Source: Lentisphaera araneosa HTCC2155 | GTDB lineage: Bacteria; Verrucomicrobiota; Lentisphaeria; Lentisphaerales; Lentisphaeraceae | NCBI RefSeq assembly: GCF_000170755.1 | Contig: NZ_ABCK01000015.1 | Span: 1-64,000 of the forward strand | DNA: 64,000 nt | Direction of reading: 5' to 3' | In this document: one piece after another, positions 50,269-60,016 of the stretch | Numbering within the stretch: the first letter of the stretch is position 1 | How the letters are laid out: every line of letters starts with the position of its first letter | Notes under the pieces: model-generated | The model's database searches: none | What the model was told of the DNA's origin: nothing | What the model saw: only the letters and a program-made list of their open reading frames with translations | Program-made: the position numbers and the translations under genes

Positions 50269-50298
50269 AAAGCGGGACTTCGATCTCGCTTTTTTTTT
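50269..50298 (+). terminator. Terminator after the Cys/His lipoprotein
   Basis: AAAGCGGGA-cttcga-TCTCGCTTT (one G-T pair) followed by a run of T. Confidence 0.88.
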
Positions 50299-50312
50299 GT
50301 GCGCAAAAGAAT

Positions 50313-50474
50313 TGCGCTGACGCTTGGCTTGCGGCAACAACTTGCCTTAGGGAGCGGAGAGGAGCTCCTCGCGTGGCGCACTACGTGCTTAGGAAGCGCT
50401 GACGCTTAGGATGCACTCGCTGTGCTCGTTTAGATTGGGGTAACGCTTGGGTTGCGGCAACGAGTTGCCTTAGA
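50313..50474 (+). repeat. Mixed palindromic module cluster (eight words)
   Basis: GCGCTGACGC-TTGGCTT, GCGGCAACAACTTGCC-TTAGGGA, GCGGAGAGGAGCTCCTCGC, GCACTACGTGC-TTAGGAA, GCGCTGACGC-TTAGGAT, GCACTCGCTGTGCTCG-TTTAGATT, GGGGTAACGC-TTGGGTT, GCGGCAACGAGTTGCC-TTAG. The longest mixed array in the window. Confidence 0.85.
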
Positions 50475-50593
50475 TGAAAGGTGAGAAGTACCTTAAAAAA
50501 GATGGCCGATAATCTACAGAAAAAGATGCAAAAAAAACTTTTATCTCGAGCAAAGATTCAGTATCGTATTTATAGAAAGAGATGAGACGAAAA

Positions 50594-51001
50594 ATGAATG
50601 AAATAGACTTCAATAAATTGTTTAATGATAGCTATGAATATATTCAAAATCATTCTGATGAATTCTATGATTGTTTTTATCAACACTTCATTGAAAGTTC
50701 TCCGAAAATAGGAGAAAAATTCACCGGCGTGAATTTAGAAAATCAAAAACTCATGCTTCAACAAGCCATCTCGCATACGATTGGGTTTTTCGTCACCAAG
50801 ACTGCGAGTCCCTATATACTTAATATTGCGAAGCAACATCAAAATTTAGGTGTAAGTGATGAGATGTATGAACTCTTTATGACTTCACTAATTTTTACCT
50901 TGGAGAAACAATACCCTCATTATACGGCTGAATGTGGCTTAGCGTGGAGAATCTTTATGTCCCCAGCCTTAGAACTGATGAAACATATAAATGATGTTTA
51001 A
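50594..51001 (+). CDS. Globin-family haem protein
   Basis: A 135-residue single-domain globin (from the ATG of MNEIDFN; a start 12 bp upstream is also possible). NHSDEFYDCFYQHFIESSP covers helices A-B, KFTGVNLENQKLMLQQAISHTIGF C-E in two parts, and LNIAKQHQNLGVSDEMYELF gives the proximal His about 82 in the F helix. WRIFMSPALELM closes helix H. It is related to bacterial flavohaemoglobin-type globins without a reductase domain. Oxygen, NO or redox signalling are possible roles. No partner reductase is adjacent. Confidence 0.83.
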   Translation: MNEIDFNKLFNDSYEYIQNHSDEFYDCFYQHFIESSPKIGEKFTGVNLENQKLMLQQAISHTIGFFVTKTASPYILNIAKQHQNLGVSDEMYELFMTSLIFTLEKQYPHYTAECGLAWRIFMSPALELMKHINDV

Positions 51002-51134
51002 AAGGTAGATCTAAGCTCCCTCATACAAAGCGTAGATATATTAAAAATAGATGTAAAAAAGCGACTAGACCTTGCTCCCTAAATAAACTTGTAAGTTATT
51101 AACTATTATAAACTTGAATTAAGGGAATAGAAAA

Positions 51135-51560
51135 ATGAAAAATTATAACCAATATCCTAAGAAGTATGTCGCCTATGAAGTCAATCGCATTTCCTGTGAT
51201 TTTGAAACTGAAGAGGATTTCTTGGAAACACTCAATGAACTGGATAAGCAGGGACTCGATCAAACTAAATTCTATATTCTGCATGGGCCCGATGGCATCA
51301 AAGCTTTTGATCCTACTGGGCTTGAACATGGCTTCTTATCAATGCTATCTCGAAAAATTCATCGCTTAGCAAGTGAAGCCGAAGAGCGTGTTCTCGACGA
51401 ACTCACTGATGATCTTAACAATGGCATGATCCATCTCAGTGTCCCAGCTAAAAAACTAAATGTTCGTGACCTAGTTCATCATATCATGGATGATCATCAT
51501 GGCAAACACACCCAGTATAGCGGCCGTTTTTGTGTCGAGCATTACGCTAAGGCACAATAA
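51135..51560 (+). CDS. Hypothetical protein
   Basis: A 141-residue soluble, acidic protein with SD AGGGAATAG. Features: an N-terminal DFETEEDFLETLNELDKQGLD region, FYILHGPDGIKAFDP, then a predicted amphipathic helix LSRKIHRLASEAEERVLDEL and a C-terminal HHIMDDHHGKHTQYSG with a His-rich stretch. No domain is recognised. Similar GPDGIxAFDP proteins with a 'distance-from-glycine-zipper' region occur as stress-associated proteins, but that link is weak. Confidence 0.65.
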   Translation: MKNYNQYPKKYVAYEVNRISCDFETEEDFLETLNELDKQGLDQTKFYILHGPDGIKAFDPTGLEHGFLSMLSRKIHRLASEAEERVLDELTDDLNNGMIHLSVPAKKLNVRDLVHHIMDDHHGKHTQYSGRFCVEHYAKAQ

Positions 51561-51576
51561 GAGAAAGACATAAGTA

Positions 51577-53460
51577 GTGCGTGACCGAAAACCCAGTGTT
51601 TATGAGTTTGTTGATGATTTTAAGTTAATATAAAAATTCAAAATATGGTTATACGTGTCGTGCAGTCATAGTATTATCATTTTTTTAAGGCCTAGGCGTC
51701 AGAACAAAGGCTTTTTTTCTATTTATTCACTAAGTCAAGGCAGGAGAAAGTACGCCGTGAATGGCGTTTTTATTATTATGAAGAGCTTTAAGCGCTTTTT
51801 CTTTTTCTACGTAGGACTTTGATTTCTCTGGCCATGATGATAGCACCAAGATGATGGATATTACTGGCACTTATCGCCATAGCGGCATAACGTTCGAAAT
51901 TAGGAGTACCCTTATCAGGGCATCGGTCAAAACCATGACTTTCAAGAGCGTTAATAGCTGATTCAACTGCGGGGTGTTGTTTGCGAGCGACGACAAAGGC
52001 CTCCTTACTTTCACGCTCTTGAGCAGCTTTATTTCGGCGACCTTTTACAGGGAGGTGAGCTCTTACCTCTAATGCTTCAATGCGGGAGTGATTATTTTGA
52101 CCATCCTTATCTACCTTTGAATAAAAACCCTTATCAAAACTCATCGATGTCAGCCCAGGGTACAGCTCCTTACTTTTACGAACCATTTCAACCGCCACGT
52201 CTTTATCCTGCTCGCCCTTCATGATCCTATGGTCGAGAATAAAGCCAAACTGATCTTCAACTACACATACCTTCACGCCAAGTTCCTGACGAATCCCAGC
52301 TTTTCCTTTGCATATCCATTCTGTGTGAGGTTCAAAAATCGAATACACCTTTTCATCGGGTGAAATAGTCTCTCCATTAAGAACTCTACGACTTATTTGC
52401 TTAATGAATAAGTCCGTGTAATCCATGTTTAACTGAAGCTTGGGACACTCTTCATCTAAAGAATTCTGGAGAGTTCTTGCTTTGAGTAAATGAGCTCGAG
52501 CCACACTAAGGTAATCCTTAATTATCTCCTCTATTTCTAAGCGACGTTTTTCCTTTCGCTCTTCTTTCTTCGAGTTAGAGTGACGCATCTTGCTCAGTTT
52601 ATTATAAAGGCTATGGAATTTCTTTTGCTGGCTTTTTACTTCACGCCAGCCAGTGATTTTCAAAGATGAAGCCAATTTGCCTCCGATGCTCAATACTTTG
52701 CGTACAGAATCTTTTAATAGATTCAAATCAGTGGGGAAATGAACATTCGTTTCAAAAACAAAAGAATCGCAACGACTATGTAATTCTCGTTCTTCTGGGA
52801 AAAGTAATTCATGGCTGAAAGCAACTACGAGTTTACTAATTTTATTGGCAATTTCTTTTGTAAAAAGGCTAACGTTATCGTGTATTGTTTGGCGTCCTGT
52901 AACTATGTCGACATCACAAAAAAGATCAACTCCACAGATCTCCCGAATTTTGTGATGATAATCATAGCAACTTTTGAGCTTGTCATAATCCCAATTACAG
53001 CTCAAACGCAAAGTGCCTAAAACAAAAATAACCCAGAGATCCATTCCTTTACGTCCATCATTCCAGGATGTTCCTTTAGGAACTAATTCAGACAAAACAT
53101 CTTGGATTTCTTTGAGTAAAACTTTGTTTCGATAAATTTCTTGTAAACCACGAAGAGTTTTGGTTATTTCATCACGGCAGTATGTGTCGAGTCTCACTTG
53201 TTCAATTGGCGTGACTCCGAGAAGTGGGTTTTCTCCTAATTCTGCTTGTGTACTTGTAAAATTACGCATGCTATATGACACCTTGGATTCTTTTATTTTA
53301 TCTGTATCCTATTGGATAAATAGTAGTTTATGATGAAGTACTATACATTTAAACAAAAGTTTTATAGGGTACTTTAATACTGTTTTCTAGAAAAACTCAC
53401 AACTTATTTTCCTTATAAATTATTATACTTAAAAGACTTAGGTTCATTTCGGTCAGGCAC
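51577..53460 (-). mobile_element. ISNCY-type insertion sequence
   Basis: 1884 bp. The terminal inverted repeats are GTGCGTGACCGAAA and GTGCCTGACCGAAA. The 6-bp target duplication TAAGTA is at 51571-51576 and 53461-53466. The right flank continues directly as a palindromic module (GCGCTGACGC-TTAGG), so the element is inserted at the edge of a module cluster. One intact transposase gene is carried. Confidence 0.9.
51788..53269 (-). CDS. ISNCY-family transposase
   Basis: About 493 residues from the ATG of MRNFTSTQ; a GTG in frame lies 12 bp upstream. NPLLGVTPIEQVRLDTYCRD, MDLWVIFVLGTLRLSCNWDYD and VDIVTGRQTIHDNVSLF are typical of the N-terminal part of this family. The catalytic DDE-like core includes SRCDSFVFETNVHFPTDLNLL, GVKVCVVEDQFGFILDHRIM and LTSMSFDKGFYSKVDKDG, with the ending GFDRCPDKGTPNFERYAAMA. 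It appears full-length and may be active. Confidence 0.85.
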   Translation of the reverse strand: MRNFTSTQAELGENPLLGVTPIEQVRLDTYCRDEITKTLRGLQEIYRNKVLLKEIQDVLSELVPKGTSWNDGRKGMDLWVIFVLGTLRLSCNWDYDKLKSCYDYHHKIREICGVDLFCDVDIVTGRQTIHDNVSLFTKEIANKISKLVVAFSHELLFPEERELHSRCDSFVFETNVHFPTDLNLLKDSVRKVLSIGGKLASSLKITGWREVKSQQKKFHSLYNKLSKMRHSNSKKEERKEKRRLEIEEIIKDYLSVARAHLLKARTLQNSLDEECPKLQLNMDYTDLFIKQISRRVLNGETISPDEKVYSIFEPHTEWICKGKAGIRQELGVKVCVVEDQFGFILDHRIMKGEQDKDVAVEMVRKSKELYPGLTSMSFDKGFYSKVDKDGQNNHSRIEALEVRAHLPVKGRRNKAAQERESKEAFVVARKQHPAVESAINALESHGFDRCPDKGTPNFERYAAMAISASNIHHLGAIIMAREIKVLRRKRKSA

Positions 53461-53461
53461 T

Positions 53462-53583
53462 AAGTAGCGCTGACGCTTAGGTTGCGGCAACAAGTTGCCT
53501 TAGGGGGCGGGGTAAAACTCCTTGGGTGCGCACTACGTGCTTAGGTAGCGCTGACGTTTGAGTTGCACTCGCTGGGCTCGTTT
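53462..53583 (+). repeat. Mixed palindromic module cluster
   Basis: GCGCTGACGC-TTAGGTT, GCGGCAACAAGTTGCC-TTAGGGG, GCGGGGTAAAACTCC-TTGGGT, GCGCACTACGTGC-TTAGGTA, GCGCTGACGT-TTGAGTT, GCACTCGCTGGGCTCG-TTTAGGGG. Confidence 0.84.
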
Positions 53584-53663
53584 AGGGGGACGCTTTAATT
53601 TTTAGAGGCCGTCATTGGCTACTAGGGGGACGCTTTAATTTTTAGAGGCCGTCATTGGCTACT
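53584..53663 (-). repeat. 40-bp tandem duplication at the pseudopilin 3' end
   Basis: Two identical 40-bp units (53584-53623, 53624-53663). The right one includes the last codons and stop of the pseudopilin gene; the left one is an untranslated copy next to the module cluster. Confidence 0.9.
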
Positions 53664-54316
53664 GTATAGTGTCCCATGGTATCTTGTCCTGGTATAATCC
53701 GAGTGAATTGCGTGTGACCATCTGCATAGAGAAGATTCCAGCGATAGTCTCCCATATCGGTGTGATTGTAAAATTCTCCAAGCTGTGCACGTCCAGCTTG
53801 TGCTACCACCCAAAGTCCGCCGTGTTCACCCATGGTGATAAATTTAACTGGATCAATAATTTCTTGATGACGTATGGCATTTTTAGGCTGAGATTTCACC
53901 CATTGAAGTGTATTATTTCTAAAATAGGAACTGCCATATTCATTGTAGCGATTGAGGCTATCTTTTTCGGATACACATTGAGCAAAAGGAGCTTCGGCGG
54001 TATCAGAAGGATTTCCCAAGTAGGAATTTAACCAACGTTCACTCGCAAGAGGTGCAGGACTCAGTGTCCCCGTTTTTCCCGACCATAAATTACCACCAGT
54101 CCCCCCGTAAGATCCACTTGTTCCCGTTGGTGGAAACCAGTCGTCATTATCATCGGCAAACATGATTAAAACGGAACCGTGGGTTTTTAAATTATTTAAG
54201 CAACTTGCTCGGCGACTGCTTTCTCTCGCATTGCTCAAAGCTGGAAGGAGTAAGGATCCTAGTATTCCAATAATGGCAACTACGACCAAGAGCTCGATTA
54301 GTGTAAACTTTTTCAT
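53642..54316 (-). CDS. Prepilin-type (type II secretion pseudopilin-like) protein, H-X9-DG type
   Basis: A 224-residue protein with a class III prepilin leader: [20 protein letters not shown], cleaved before the Phe with Glu at +5, then [23 protein letters not shown]. The C-terminus carries the H-X9-DG motif, [16 protein letters not shown], typical of the large planctomycete/Lentisphaera DUF1559-like pseudopilin family. Probably exported by a type II/IV pilus-like system and displayed on the surface. SD weak. The 3' end of the gene is part of a 40-bp tandem duplication. Confidence 0.93.
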   Translation of the reverse strand: MKKFTLIELLVVVAIIGILGSLLLPALSNARESSRRASCLNNLKTHGSVLIMFADDNDDWFPPTGTSGSYGGTGGNLWSGKTGTLSPAPLASERWLNSYLGNPSDTAEAPFAQCVSEKDSLNRYNEYGSSYFRNNTLQWVKSQPKNAIRHQEIIDPVKFITMGEHGGLWVVAQAGRAQLGEFYNHTDMGDYRWNLLYADGHTQFTRIIPGQDTMGHYTVANDGL

Positions 54317-54468
54317 GGGACATGCTCGCTTTTATCGTTCATTTCCAATTACTTCGTTATAAAGATATACACTTTTGACAATTATTTGAATTTTATTAAG
54401 ATTTTTATTAATTTCCTATTCCAGAGGTCTTTAACTCTTCAAAAAACTGCACCCACTTATAAATTAGC

Positions 54469-55575
54469 TCATAGGATCTCGATTTCTTTTTGTTCCTTGC
54501 GATCACGATGATGGGGTGGTGGATGAGGAGGACGAAAATCTGAGTCACCACGTTGACCCGGTGGTCCTTGACGGCGATCGTCCCCCTGCTCTCGTCCGCC
54601 GCGTCCTTGACCGCGTCCCTCTTGATTTTCACGACCTTGATCGCGACCTTCTTGGCCACCGCGACGCTCTTGTTGATTCCCCTGACCATTATTGCGCCCT
54701 CCTCGACGATCGAGAAAACTGTCATCGGGTGTACCCTTCCAAAAACGCGAAACAAAAGGAAAACTCTTGGTTATTACATAATAGTAAGTCCCTTTGGGGT
54801 AATCTGGTGTAACACCAAAACGACCATTGCATTCATCTAAGTCTCCACTGTCCTCGACATATTCATAATCATTGGCATAGGTACCATCATAACGGCCTGA
54901 GGGCCCATCTGAGGGACGCTTACCTTTTTTGAGTTGATAAGATGATTTTAACTTAGTGAGACCTGAACGAGAATTCTTAGCACTCCTATAACCATATTCA
55001 CTATAAATGGGAAAACCATCGGCAGCGTAACCTACGAGTGCCATACGTTGACGAGTGGTTTTTTGCTGAGTTTTAATAAAATCTGTTGGTGTTCCATGGT
55101 AATGATAAAGCCCTGAGTGATCGACGTGACCATAATTATTGTCAAGACCTAGAAGCCGTTTTCCACGACTACTAATAGCCTCTTCTACCCAATCTCGATT
55201 ATTGTTCCAATACTCGGCTGTTGAAGGTCGAAAGGGAACGCCGTTAAGAGCGACGCCAAAAGAATTCGGGTTGGATTGTGTTGGCTGATCATTTGTTTTG
55301 GGGCTCACTGGTACTCGGTAAGATTTGGATGTTTCCTGCATGGAGTTCGGCCCACGGCTATTGACTGAATGATCCGGAATACTATTGGTCTCGATATAGA
55401 CATAGGATTGGTCTTTTTTAATCGTCACTCTATTTTTGATTTTGCCTGACGACGCAGCTAAGATCAGGCGGCCAAAGGATTCTTCCTTTTGTTCTTGGTA
55501 TTCTACATGACCATTCTCGTGAGCCATCGCTAAACTAAAGGTAAACAGAAATGGCAGGTAAATAAATTTTTTCAT
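54469..55575 (-). CDS. YHYH-domain secreted protein with RG/Q-rich tail
   Basis: About 368 residues. The start is the ATG of MKKFIYLPFLFTFSLAMA (signal peptide), preceded by GAGG; a frame upstream adds 10 residues. The YHYH domain includes YGHVDHSGLYHYHGTP, LVGYAADGFPIYSEYGY, YVEDSGDLDECNGRFGVTP and GTYYYVITKSFPF, matching PF14240-type proteins. The last about 80 residues are low complexity (DRRGGRNNGQGNQQERRG, then RG/EG/QG repeats and PPHPPPHHRDRK). His and charged residues suggest metal or polymer binding; function unknown. It is downstream-neighbour to the pseudopilin gene on the same strand. Confidence 0.88.
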   Translation of the reverse strand: MKKFIYLPFLFTFSLAMAHENGHVEYQEQKEESFGRLILAASSGKIKNRVTIKKDQSYVYIETNSIPDHSVNSRGPNSMQETSKSYRVPVSPKTNDQPTQSNPNSFGVALNGVPFRPSTAEYWNNNRDWVEEAISSRGKRLLGLDNNYGHVDHSGLYHYHGTPTDFIKTQQKTTRQRMALVGYAADGFPIYSEYGYRSAKNSRSGLTKLKSSYQLKKGKRPSDGPSGRYDGTYANDYEYVEDSGDLDECNGRFGVTPDYPKGTYYYVITKSFPFVSRFWKGTPDDSFLDRRGGRNNGQGNQQERRGGQEGRDQGRENQEGRGQGRGGREQGDDRRQGPPGQRGDSDFRPPHPPPHHRDRKEQKEIEIL

Positions 55576-55853
55576 AAAGTCCTCGTTGTTATTGCTTATA
55601 CTCACTCAATCGTTTTAATATTTGCAAAGCTTTCACTTAGTTTAGAAATAAGCGGAGTTTTACTCAAGGGCTAAGGTTCAAATAATAATCAAGTTCACCA
55701 CAAAAAGAACCTTCATGTGGAGTCGAGTCGTGGTTCTTTTACTCTCGACAAGAAAAGAAGCGGATATCTAGTTTTTTCGTGCTTAACACACTTTCAAAAG
55801 TTCTAGCCCCCGTTAGATTCAAAGATAATATAAACACAAGCAAGAGATCTATT

Positions 55854-56576
55854 ATGGGAAGAACATTCGAAAACCGCAAGCACTCAATGGCCAAAACTGG
55901 TGCAATGAAAATTAAACTTTATACGAAATTTGGTAAAGAAATTTATGTTTGCGCCAAAAACACCAGCTCTGATCCCGATAATAACCCTATACTCCGTCGT
56001 TTGATTGATAAAGCTAAGAAAAGCTCTGTTCCTTCTCACGTCATTGAAAATGCTCTCAAAAAAGCCAAAGGTGGTGGTGGCGAAGACTACCAACCTGCGC
56101 GTTACGAAGGTTATGGTCCTGGTGGCTGCATGGTCATTGTCGATTGCCTCACAGATAATAATAACCGTACGATCTCAGAAGTTCGCAACTGCTTTACTAA
56201 GTGTGACTGTAAACTCGGCGGCCCTGGTTCAGTGGCTCACATGTTTGAACACCAAGCCATTTTCGTTTTCCCCGGTGATGACGATGAAGTTGTCTTAGAA
56301 ACCTTAATGATGGCTGATATTGACGTGACAGACATTACAGTTGAAGATGGCATGCTCACTGTATTTGCACCTCATACTGAGTTCTACAAAATCAAAACTG
56401 CTTTAACTGAAGAAACTCCAGAGATCAAATTCGAAGTTGAAGAAATCACTTATGAACCTCAAAACATGCACGCTGTTGCAACTGCTGACGCAGCACGTTT
56501 CGAGAAATTTATCAATATGCTCGACGATTGTGATGACGTTCAAGAAGTCTACCACAACGCAGAAGTAGAAAGCTAA
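55854..56576 (+). CDS. YebC/PmpR-family translation/DNA-binding protein
   Basis: A 240-residue YebC-type protein. The start [19 protein letters not shown] at 55854 is the family start; a longer frame upstream is spurious. Then [22 protein letters not shown] in two parts, [47 protein letters not shown] and the C-terminal [13 protein letters not shown]. YebC proteins act as transcriptional regulators or relieve ribosome stalling at polyproline. A terminator follows. Confidence 0.94.
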   Translation: MGRTFENRKHSMAKTGAMKIKLYTKFGKEIYVCAKNTSSDPDNNPILRRLIDKAKKSSVPSHVIENALKKAKGGGGEDYQPARYEGYGPGGCMVIVDCLTDNNNRTISEVRNCFTKCDCKLGGPGSVAHMFEHQAIFVFPGDDDEVVLETLMMADIDVTDITVEDGMLTVFAPHTEFYKIKTALTEETPEIKFEVEEITYEPQNMHAVATADAARFEKFINMLDDCDDVQEVYHNAEVES

Positions 56577-56596
56577 GATCTTTCTCTTTCAAACTT

Positions 56597-56634
56597 AAAA
56601 AGGCTTTATAGAAAATTCTATAAAGCCTTTTTTA
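56597..56634. terminator. Bidirectional terminator
   Basis: AAAAAGGCTTTATAGAA/TTCTATAAAGCCTTTTT, an almost uninterrupted inverted repeat, between yebC and the convergent fabI. Confidence 0.92.
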
Positions 56635-56683
56635 TTTCTATGGAATTTCGTTAAGTTGATAAAACCATAACTAAGCCAAGTGA

Positions 56684-57487
56684 CTAACGCATGCAGTCGT
56701 TAATCACATCACGATCAAAGTAATTGATGCTCATGCCCGCATCTACAACAATTGTTTGAGCATTGATTCCGCTGGAGCGAGGGCTCAGTAAAAAGAGTGC
56801 TGTATCGGCGGCTTCTTTTGTTTGTAGAGCTTTTTTGCGAGGGATCACTTTTTCGGCAAAGAGATAAGAGTTGATGTAGTTAGGAATTCCTGCAGATGCA
56901 GAAGTCTTCAATAGTGAGGCACCTACGGCATTAACACGAATATTAGTATCTTCACTCAAAGACTTTGCGAGGAAGGCAACAGATGAATCGAGAGCGGCTT
57001 TCACCGGTCCCATGTAACCGTAGTTTTCAGAGGCCATACGCGTTGTGGAAATTGAGACTGTGACGATTGCCGCGTCTTCGTTGAACTGTTCTTTCAGTGC
57101 TTTTGTCATGGCGAGCAAAGAAAAGCAAGAGATATCCACTGCCTGTAAAAAGTCTTTTCTCACTGTTGAGTGGAAAGGCTGAAGGCCTTCTGAATAATTG
57201 GCAAATGCAATGGAGTGAACAAAACCGTCAAGGCCATTGGGAGCGAGAGTTTTTATTTGCTCTGCAGCAGCGTCAATTTGCTCTTGATATTCCACATCAC
57301 AAATAATGATTTCTCTATCTTTTAATAAGCGGGCTGAGAGTTCTTCTTTACGCTTTTCTGAACGAACGATGTAAATAACTTTGGCACCTTCTTGTTCCAG
57401 TCCCGAAGCAATTCCCCAGGCAACTGACTTTTTGTTAGCGACACCGAGAACCACAAAGGTTTTTTCTTCGAGATTTAGAAATGACAT
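56684..57487 (-). CDS. fabI: Enoyl-[acyl-carrier-protein] reductase (NADH)
   Basis: A 267-residue SDR-fold enzyme reducing trans-2-enoyl-ACP in fatty acid synthesis. Cofactor-binding [52 protein letters not shown] with the FabI-type Tyr-x6-Lys pair, and [19 protein letters not shown]. The end [15 protein letters not shown] is typical. 1 bp separates it from the tcdA gene upstream, so the two are one transcript. Confidence 0.94.
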   Translation of the reverse strand: MSFLNLEEKTFVVLGVANKKSVAWGIASGLEQEGAKVIYIVRSEKRKEELSARLLKDREIIICDVEYQEQIDAAAEQIKTLAPNGLDGFVHSIAFANYSEGLQPFHSTVRKDFLQAVDISCFSLLAMTKALKEQFNEDAAIVTVSISTTRMASENYGYMGPVKAALDSSVAFLAKSLSEDTNIRVNAVGASLLKTSASAGIPNYINSYLFAEKVIPRKKALQTKEAADTALFLLSPRSSGINAQTIVVDAGMSINYFDRDVINDCMR

Positions 57488-57488
57488 T

Positions 57489-58280
57489 TTACTTTTCCTT
57501 AGTTTTCTTTAAAATTCCTGCAACCGCACGTTCTGACATCATAAAGCCAATCACCCCAGTAATAAAAGTAGCCGTCCCATAACCGCTTCGGCAATCCAGA
57601 TTTCTGGACTCACCTTCTTCCACTTCACCTACTTCACAGGCTTCTGGTAAGACGGGTAGTTCTTGCGTGTATACTGCTTCAACTTTGAACTTTTTCTTTT
57701 CGTAACGGGTAAATCCATACTCGTTGCGAAGTTTCTTGCGCACTCGCGCTAAGAGCGGATCATATTTTGTGCGTGATAAATCTTCCACTTCGATCCGGGA
57801 AGGATCTAAACGACCACCTGCAGACCCCGATACAACAAGTCCAATTTTGCGTTTTCTACATTCCGCAATAAGGTGGCATTTTGGGCTCAAGCTATCGATG
57901 GCGTCAACGACATAATCAAAATCGTGGGTGAATATATCGTCAGCATTATCTTTTGTATAGAAATCGCGAACGGCGTGAACTTGGCATTCTGGATTAATAA
58001 GAGCAATGCGTTCTTTGAGAATATCGACTTTAGCTTTACCAGCCATGCCAGTCATCGCTTGTAACTGGCGATTAGAATTGGAAAAGCAAACATCATCCCA
58101 ATCCACGAGAGTTAATTGTCCAATACCTGTACGGGCTAAAGCTTCTACAGCCCAACAGCCCACACCGCCAACTCCAACAACTAAAACATGCGCTTTTCGC
58201 ACAGCTTCTGCACCTGCTTTACCATACAAGCGTTGGATCCCGCTAAAACGGTGCTCAAATGAACCTATTTCAAGTTCCAT
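57489..58280 (-). CDS. tcdA: tRNA threonylcarbamoyladenosine dehydratase (TcdA/CsdL-like)
   Basis: A 263-residue E1-like ThiF-fold enzyme that cyclises t6A37 in tRNA using [23 protein letters not shown] opens it, then [21 protein letters not shown] (ATP-binding), [30 protein letters not shown], and the family-specific [19 protein letters not shown] and [20 protein letters not shown]. The usual CsdA/CsdE genes are not adjacent; a SufE homologue is at 34665. Confidence 0.92.
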   Translation of the reverse strand: MELEIGSFEHRFSGIQRLYGKAGAEAVRKAHVLVVGVGGVGCWAVEALARTGIGQLTLVDWDDVCFSNSNRQLQAMTGMAGKAKVDILKERIALINPECQVHAVRDFYTKDNADDIFTHDFDYVVDAIDSLSPKCHLIAECRKRKIGLVVSGSAGGRLDPSRIEVEDLSRTKYDPLLARVRKKLRNEYGFTRYEKKKFKVEAVYTQELPVLPEACEVGEVEEGESRNLDCRSGYGTATFITGVIGFMMSERAVAGILKKTKEK

Positions 58281-58379
58281 AAATCTTCCAATAAAAAAAT
58301 TCTGTCATCTCAAATAGAATGACTCTAATGGCGACAAAATAAGCTCATTTACGAAAGTTCCAATTCCATCTGAGCACAA

Positions 58380-58412
58380 AAAAAGTGCTCAATAAATGAG
58401 CACTTTTAAAGC
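58380..58412 (-). terminator. Terminator after the exported thioredoxin gene
   Basis: AAAAAGTGCTCA-ATAAA-TGAGCACTTTT with T runs on both strands, 15 bp past the thioredoxin stop. Confidence 0.88.
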
Positions 58413-58426
58413 GAGCGGAATTAAGT

Positions 58427-58807
58427 TTATTTCATGGCAGCTTCAATATCTTTCCCAATACTTTTTGCATCGCGTCCTTCGACAACTTTTACCACTTTAC
58501 CATCTTTATATAAAACCACATGTGGAATATATTTAATATCTTTTGAGGCTTTAGGGGCTTTATCCACATCCACTTTTACTATAGTAGCTTTGCCTTTGTA
58601 TTTTTCAGCCAATTTGGTGATTTCAGGACTTAACTTTTTGCAAGGTCCGCACCAAGTCGCGTGGAAGTCAACTAAAACAATGCCTTCTTTTTTGATCACG
58701 TTTTTATCAAAGTCTTTATCTGTTACATCAATAATGTTCTTATCTGCAGCACTGAGGCCAAGGCTTAAAAGTAATGCACATGCGATTAAAATTGTCTTGA
58801 GTTTCAT
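58427..58807 (-). CDS. Exported thioredoxin-fold protein
   Basis: A 126-residue protein from the ATG of MKLKTILIAC (SD AAGGATAAG); the longer frame lacks an SD. Signal peptide KLKTILIACALLLSLGLSAA, then a thioredoxin domain with VLVDFHATWCGPCKKLSPE (active-site CGPC) and TIVKVDVDKAPKASKDIKYIPHVVLYKDG, including the cis-Pro (YIPH). Expected to act in extracytoplasmic disulfide reduction, with an unidentified electron donor. Confidence 0.92.
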   Translation of the reverse strand: MKLKTILIACALLLSLGLSAADKNIIDVTDKDFDKNVIKKEGIVLVDFHATWCGPCKKLSPEITKLAEKYKGKATIVKVDVDKAPKASKDIKYIPHVVLYKDGKVVKVVEGRDAKSIGKDIEAAMK

Positions 58808-58975
58808 CTGTCTTATCCTTATTTGTTTTTTGTTGTTCCTACTGCTATTTCTAATTTTTGAGCTAATCATTACATACTTTTCTAAAAAAAGATCCATTTT
58901 TTTTATTCTGACTTCATAAATCCTCTTTTCTCGTGCTTAAGTAAGCGATCAATCAATTTCCAAAGAAGGACTCAA

Positions 58976-60007
58976 ATGAAAATTCGCATTGGCATTATTG
59001 GCGCTGGAGAAAACACTCGCCTTAAACACATCCCTGGCTTTCAAGCCCTAGAAGATGTGGAAATCATAGCCGTCTCTAATCGTAGTCTTGATTCCGCACA
59101 AAAAGTCTGTGCACAATTTAATATCCCCCATGCCTATGATGATTGGACACAAGTAATCCATCACCCTGAAGTCGATGCGATTATGATTGGAACTTGGCCC
59201 AACATGCATGCCAAATTAACTCTCGAAGCTCTCAAAGCCGGCAAACATGTTCTTTGCGAGGCTCGCATGGCGCGGAACTTAGATGAAGCTCAGGCAATGC
59301 TTGATGAAGCGCGTTTGCGCCCCTCGCAAAGAACTCAAATTGTCCCTGCTCCCTTTAGCTTCAAATACGATGCTGAACTCACAAAACTTATTCAGGATAA
59401 TTATTTTGGCGATATACTTGCCGTGAATGGTCGTTTTAATTTCAATACTTTCTATGACAAAAACGCTCCCATGCACTGGAGAGAAAATCGTGAGATCTCT
59501 GGTGATAATATCATGCTCATGGGAATCCTCTACGAGAGTATGTCGCGTTGGCTCGGCCCTGCCAAGTCGCTCTTGGCTTCTGGCAAAGTATTTAGTGATC
59601 GCAAATTTTATGAGGGCAAAGAAGTCAAAGTGAAAATCCCCGAGCACCTCAATATTTTGGCCGAACTCGAAAATGGTGCGGAAGCTCATTTGCAGTTTTC
59701 CTCGGTAAGCGCTCTTGAAGATACACCACAATCCGTGTGGATTTTTGGTTCGGAAGCTAGTGCCCATCTCGACTTCAAAAAGGATAAACTCTTTCTCGGG
59801 AAAAAGGGTGACACTGAACTTCATGAGCATCAGTTTACTCCCCCCAAAAACGCTGTATGGCGTGTGGAAGAAGAATTCATCAATGCGATTCGCGGTTTAG
59901 AAGAAGTAAAATTAACTTCATTCGAAACGGCAATTGATTACATGAAATTTACGGATGCAGTTCAACGCAGCCTGCAAAACCATAAAAGAATTAATTTAGT
60001 TAAATAG
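58976..60007 (+). CDS. Gfo/Idh/MocA-family oxidoreductase
   Basis: A 343-residue NAD(P)-dependent sugar-type oxidoreductase. Rossmann start IRIGIIGAGENTRLKHIPGF, IMIGTWPNMHAKLTLEALKAGKHVLCEARMARN in two stretches (the conserved 'EKP' is here EAR), then the C-terminal substrate domain with FSFKYDAELTKLI and a NIMLMGILYESMSRWLG helix. EKP to EAR changes the usual catalytic Lys region, so catalysis should not be assumed. It lies 9 bp before a D-2-hydroxyacid dehydrogenase gene, forming a two-gene unit. Confidence 0.9.
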   Translation: MKIRIGIIGAGENTRLKHIPGFQALEDVEIIAVSNRSLDSAQKVCAQFNIPHAYDDWTQVIHHPEVDAIMIGTWPNMHAKLTLEALKAGKHVLCEARMARNLDEAQAMLDEARLRPSQRTQIVPAPFSFKYDAELTKLIQDNYFGDILAVNGRFNFNTFYDKNAPMHWRENREISGDNIMLMGILYESMSRWLGPAKSLLASGKVFSDRKFYEGKEVKVKIPEHLNILAELENGAEAHLQFSSVSALEDTPQSVWIFGSEASAHLDFKKDKLFLGKKGDTELHEHQFTPPKNAVWRVEEEFINAIRGLEEVKLTSFETAIDYMKFTDAVQRSLQNHKRINLVK

Positions 60008-60016
60008 GACTTATAC

